In this document: piece by piece, positions 16,500-17,743 of the stretch | Numbering within the stretch: position 1 is the stretch's first letter | Layout: each line of letters begins with the position of its first letter | NCBI GenBank assembly: GCA_000310025.1 | Contig: FN648515.1 | Coordinates: 109,871 to 127,613, forward strand | Length of the DNA stretch: 17,743 nucleotides | Direction: 5' to 3' | Source of the DNA: Ectocarpus siliculosus | Taxonomy: Eukaryota > Sar > Phaeophyceae > Ectocarpales > Ectocarpaceae | Made by a program: the position numbers and the translations under genes | Notes under the pieces: generated by a model | Database searches by the model: none | What the model saw: the letters and a program-made list of their open reading frames with translations, nothing else | Told to the model about the DNA's origin: nothing

Positions 16500-17743
16500 C
16501 GAAATATATGAATATGACAACAAGGGTGACTCTGCTTCTCGACGCCCGCACTCGTTCGGTTGCACATCCTCCTCACTCCTCAGCTCCTCAGCGCTCTCCC
16601 GCATCCCACTCTTGCCCAGCCTTCATGAGTCTCTTTTATACTCTTCTCTTTCGTATGCACAGATGTCGGAAAGGCGCAGTATCTTTCAGCCAGTCAACAT
16701 CGTTTAAAACTCACCAACCGCATCTTTTACGCGATAAAAAAACATGTATCTTGGAATCGCTTCCTTAAGCGTGACGGCGGAAGCCCCCGAAGCCCCCGAA
16801 GCCCCTTGCACTTGTACTGTAGTGTGAGGATTCTTCGAGAGAAATGGATTCGTTGGGTCATACCTAGTAGTCTTAACCCTTACGTGACTACAGGCTGATT
16901 CAGCTCCTTTCTCAGCTCCGATCACTTTGCGTGCCGAAAGATCGCCGTTGTGCCTCGGCTAAGAGCACACATAGAGACCAGCAGGGAGACACAGGCAGCC
17001 CACCCCAAAAACACGCTTATCAGCAATGCGCACAGGACTCACATAGTGCAATACTATTCACCCATGCCTAACCTCTCTGACGTGGGGCAGATATCCTTTC
17101 CAGATTCAATCTACTGCCTACCGGTACTGCAAGATTCAAACGCAAAATACCACCTGAGGGTGCATACAGCACCCTGAACATGTGATCAACCCGGTGCCGC
17201 ATCCGTGGGGGAGAGCAGAGCAAGCGTAACACCGGAGCCGATGCTAACGTACTGCCTCGGTGCTTGATGTTGTTGTGATTTCGGTGCGTGTGGTTCCCAG
17301 TATTGGGAGTGGAGGGTGGTTCGTCTGCTGTGTGCAAAATTTCGCTCAAAGGCAAGGGTTTTCGGGACTACAGCTCTGATCACAGCTCCGATCACAGCTC
17401 TCTTTTTGTAGTACAGATTAGTAAAATTTATCACGATTTTTATGCATTTTGTGCGATAGTGGATGATAGTCTCGATTCTCTGATGCGCGGGCCGTTTTTT
17501 TCGTCGATCTGGCGCTTCTGTGAGGCGGTTTCCCGTCAGTGTATGCTCTGTCCAAAGATGAGGTGGAGAAGATGTGCCAACAGGTATTGCTTGGACAGGT
17601 ACATCCTCTGTGCGGACGGTTGCTGTCGGAGACGGCATGCACACCTGCTCAGAAACTACTCCTGCTGTAGCAAGGGTGCAAAAAAAAAAAAAACTCCGAC
17701 ACCTAACCCCCAAAACGTTTTTTTGGGGCCCTTCGGGGGGGGG
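16500..17743. other. Unassigned right end of the window
   Basis: No recognisable gene is present. Short repeats include three 9-base GAAGCCCCC-type units (about 16779-16805) and tandem CAGCTCTGATCA/CAGCTCCGATCA units (17377-17401), with another CAGCTCCGATCAC near 16913. The longest minus-strand frame (17186-17713) has no identifiable domain. The end has an A-run (17681-17693), a CCCCAAAACG/CGTTTTTTTGGGG hairpin and a G-run, consistent with a contig end. Confidence 0.4.

Noticed and set aside
17696-17712. Telomere-like CCTAACCCCC
   Set aside because: Only one partial unit, with no tandem array.
17186-17713. 175-residue minus-strand frame at the right end
   Set aside because: No recognisable domain, and it starts beside the A-run and hairpin. 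A chance frame is as likely as a gene.

Overview
The window looks like eukaryotic nuclear DNA, most likely from a brown alga (stramenopile). The clues are spliceosomal introns, microsatellites, several degenerate transposable elements, and one zinc-type Cys/His motif whose spacing exactly fits the EsV-1-7 domain of brown algae and their viruses. The taxon is inferred; no rRNA or host housekeeping gene confirms it. The last bases look like a contig end.

Layout. (1) 1-368: a tRNA-derived element with A box, B box and a T-run, followed by an array of inverted copies of its head, ending in a perfect 71-nt palindrome. (2) 369-4887: a non-autonomous Ty1/Copia LTR element, sense on the minus strand, with two LTRs, a gag-like fragment, a non-coding middle with 53-55 bp tandem repeats, and an RT-tail/RNase H fragment. 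(3) 4888-5174: short unassigned flank. (4) 5177-10532: a DNA transposon of the pogo/Tigger (DDE_1) group, bounded by 25-bp terminal inverted repeats and TA on both sides. It carries one spliced gene. (5) 10533-12163: at least three in-phase exons of an unrecognised minus-strand gene. (6) 12164-16471: a second tRNA-like cluster directly joined to a second Copia copy, the whole flanked by (AAC)n. (7) 16472-17743: unassigned sequence with short repeats.

The most interesting object is the transposon gene. An N-terminal exon (6442-6959) encodes a PIP-box-like motif, a low-complexity linker and one EsV-1-7 Cys/His domain. It can be spliced in phase onto a transposase with two DNA-binding HTH regions and a complete DDD triad (8416, 9135, 9243). 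The subterminal regions carry many copies of TATCACAC, which may be binding sites for this protein. A one-base frame slip near 9540-9560 seems to have cut off an acidic C-terminal tail, so this copy may be recently damaged.

The second point of interest is that both Copia copies sit immediately beside the same tRNA-like head, in the same arrangement. For the right-hand copy the combined unit (tRNA-like cluster plus Copia) is flanked by ACAAC on both sides, as though it moved as one piece. All calls come from reading the sequence by eye; no database search was run.
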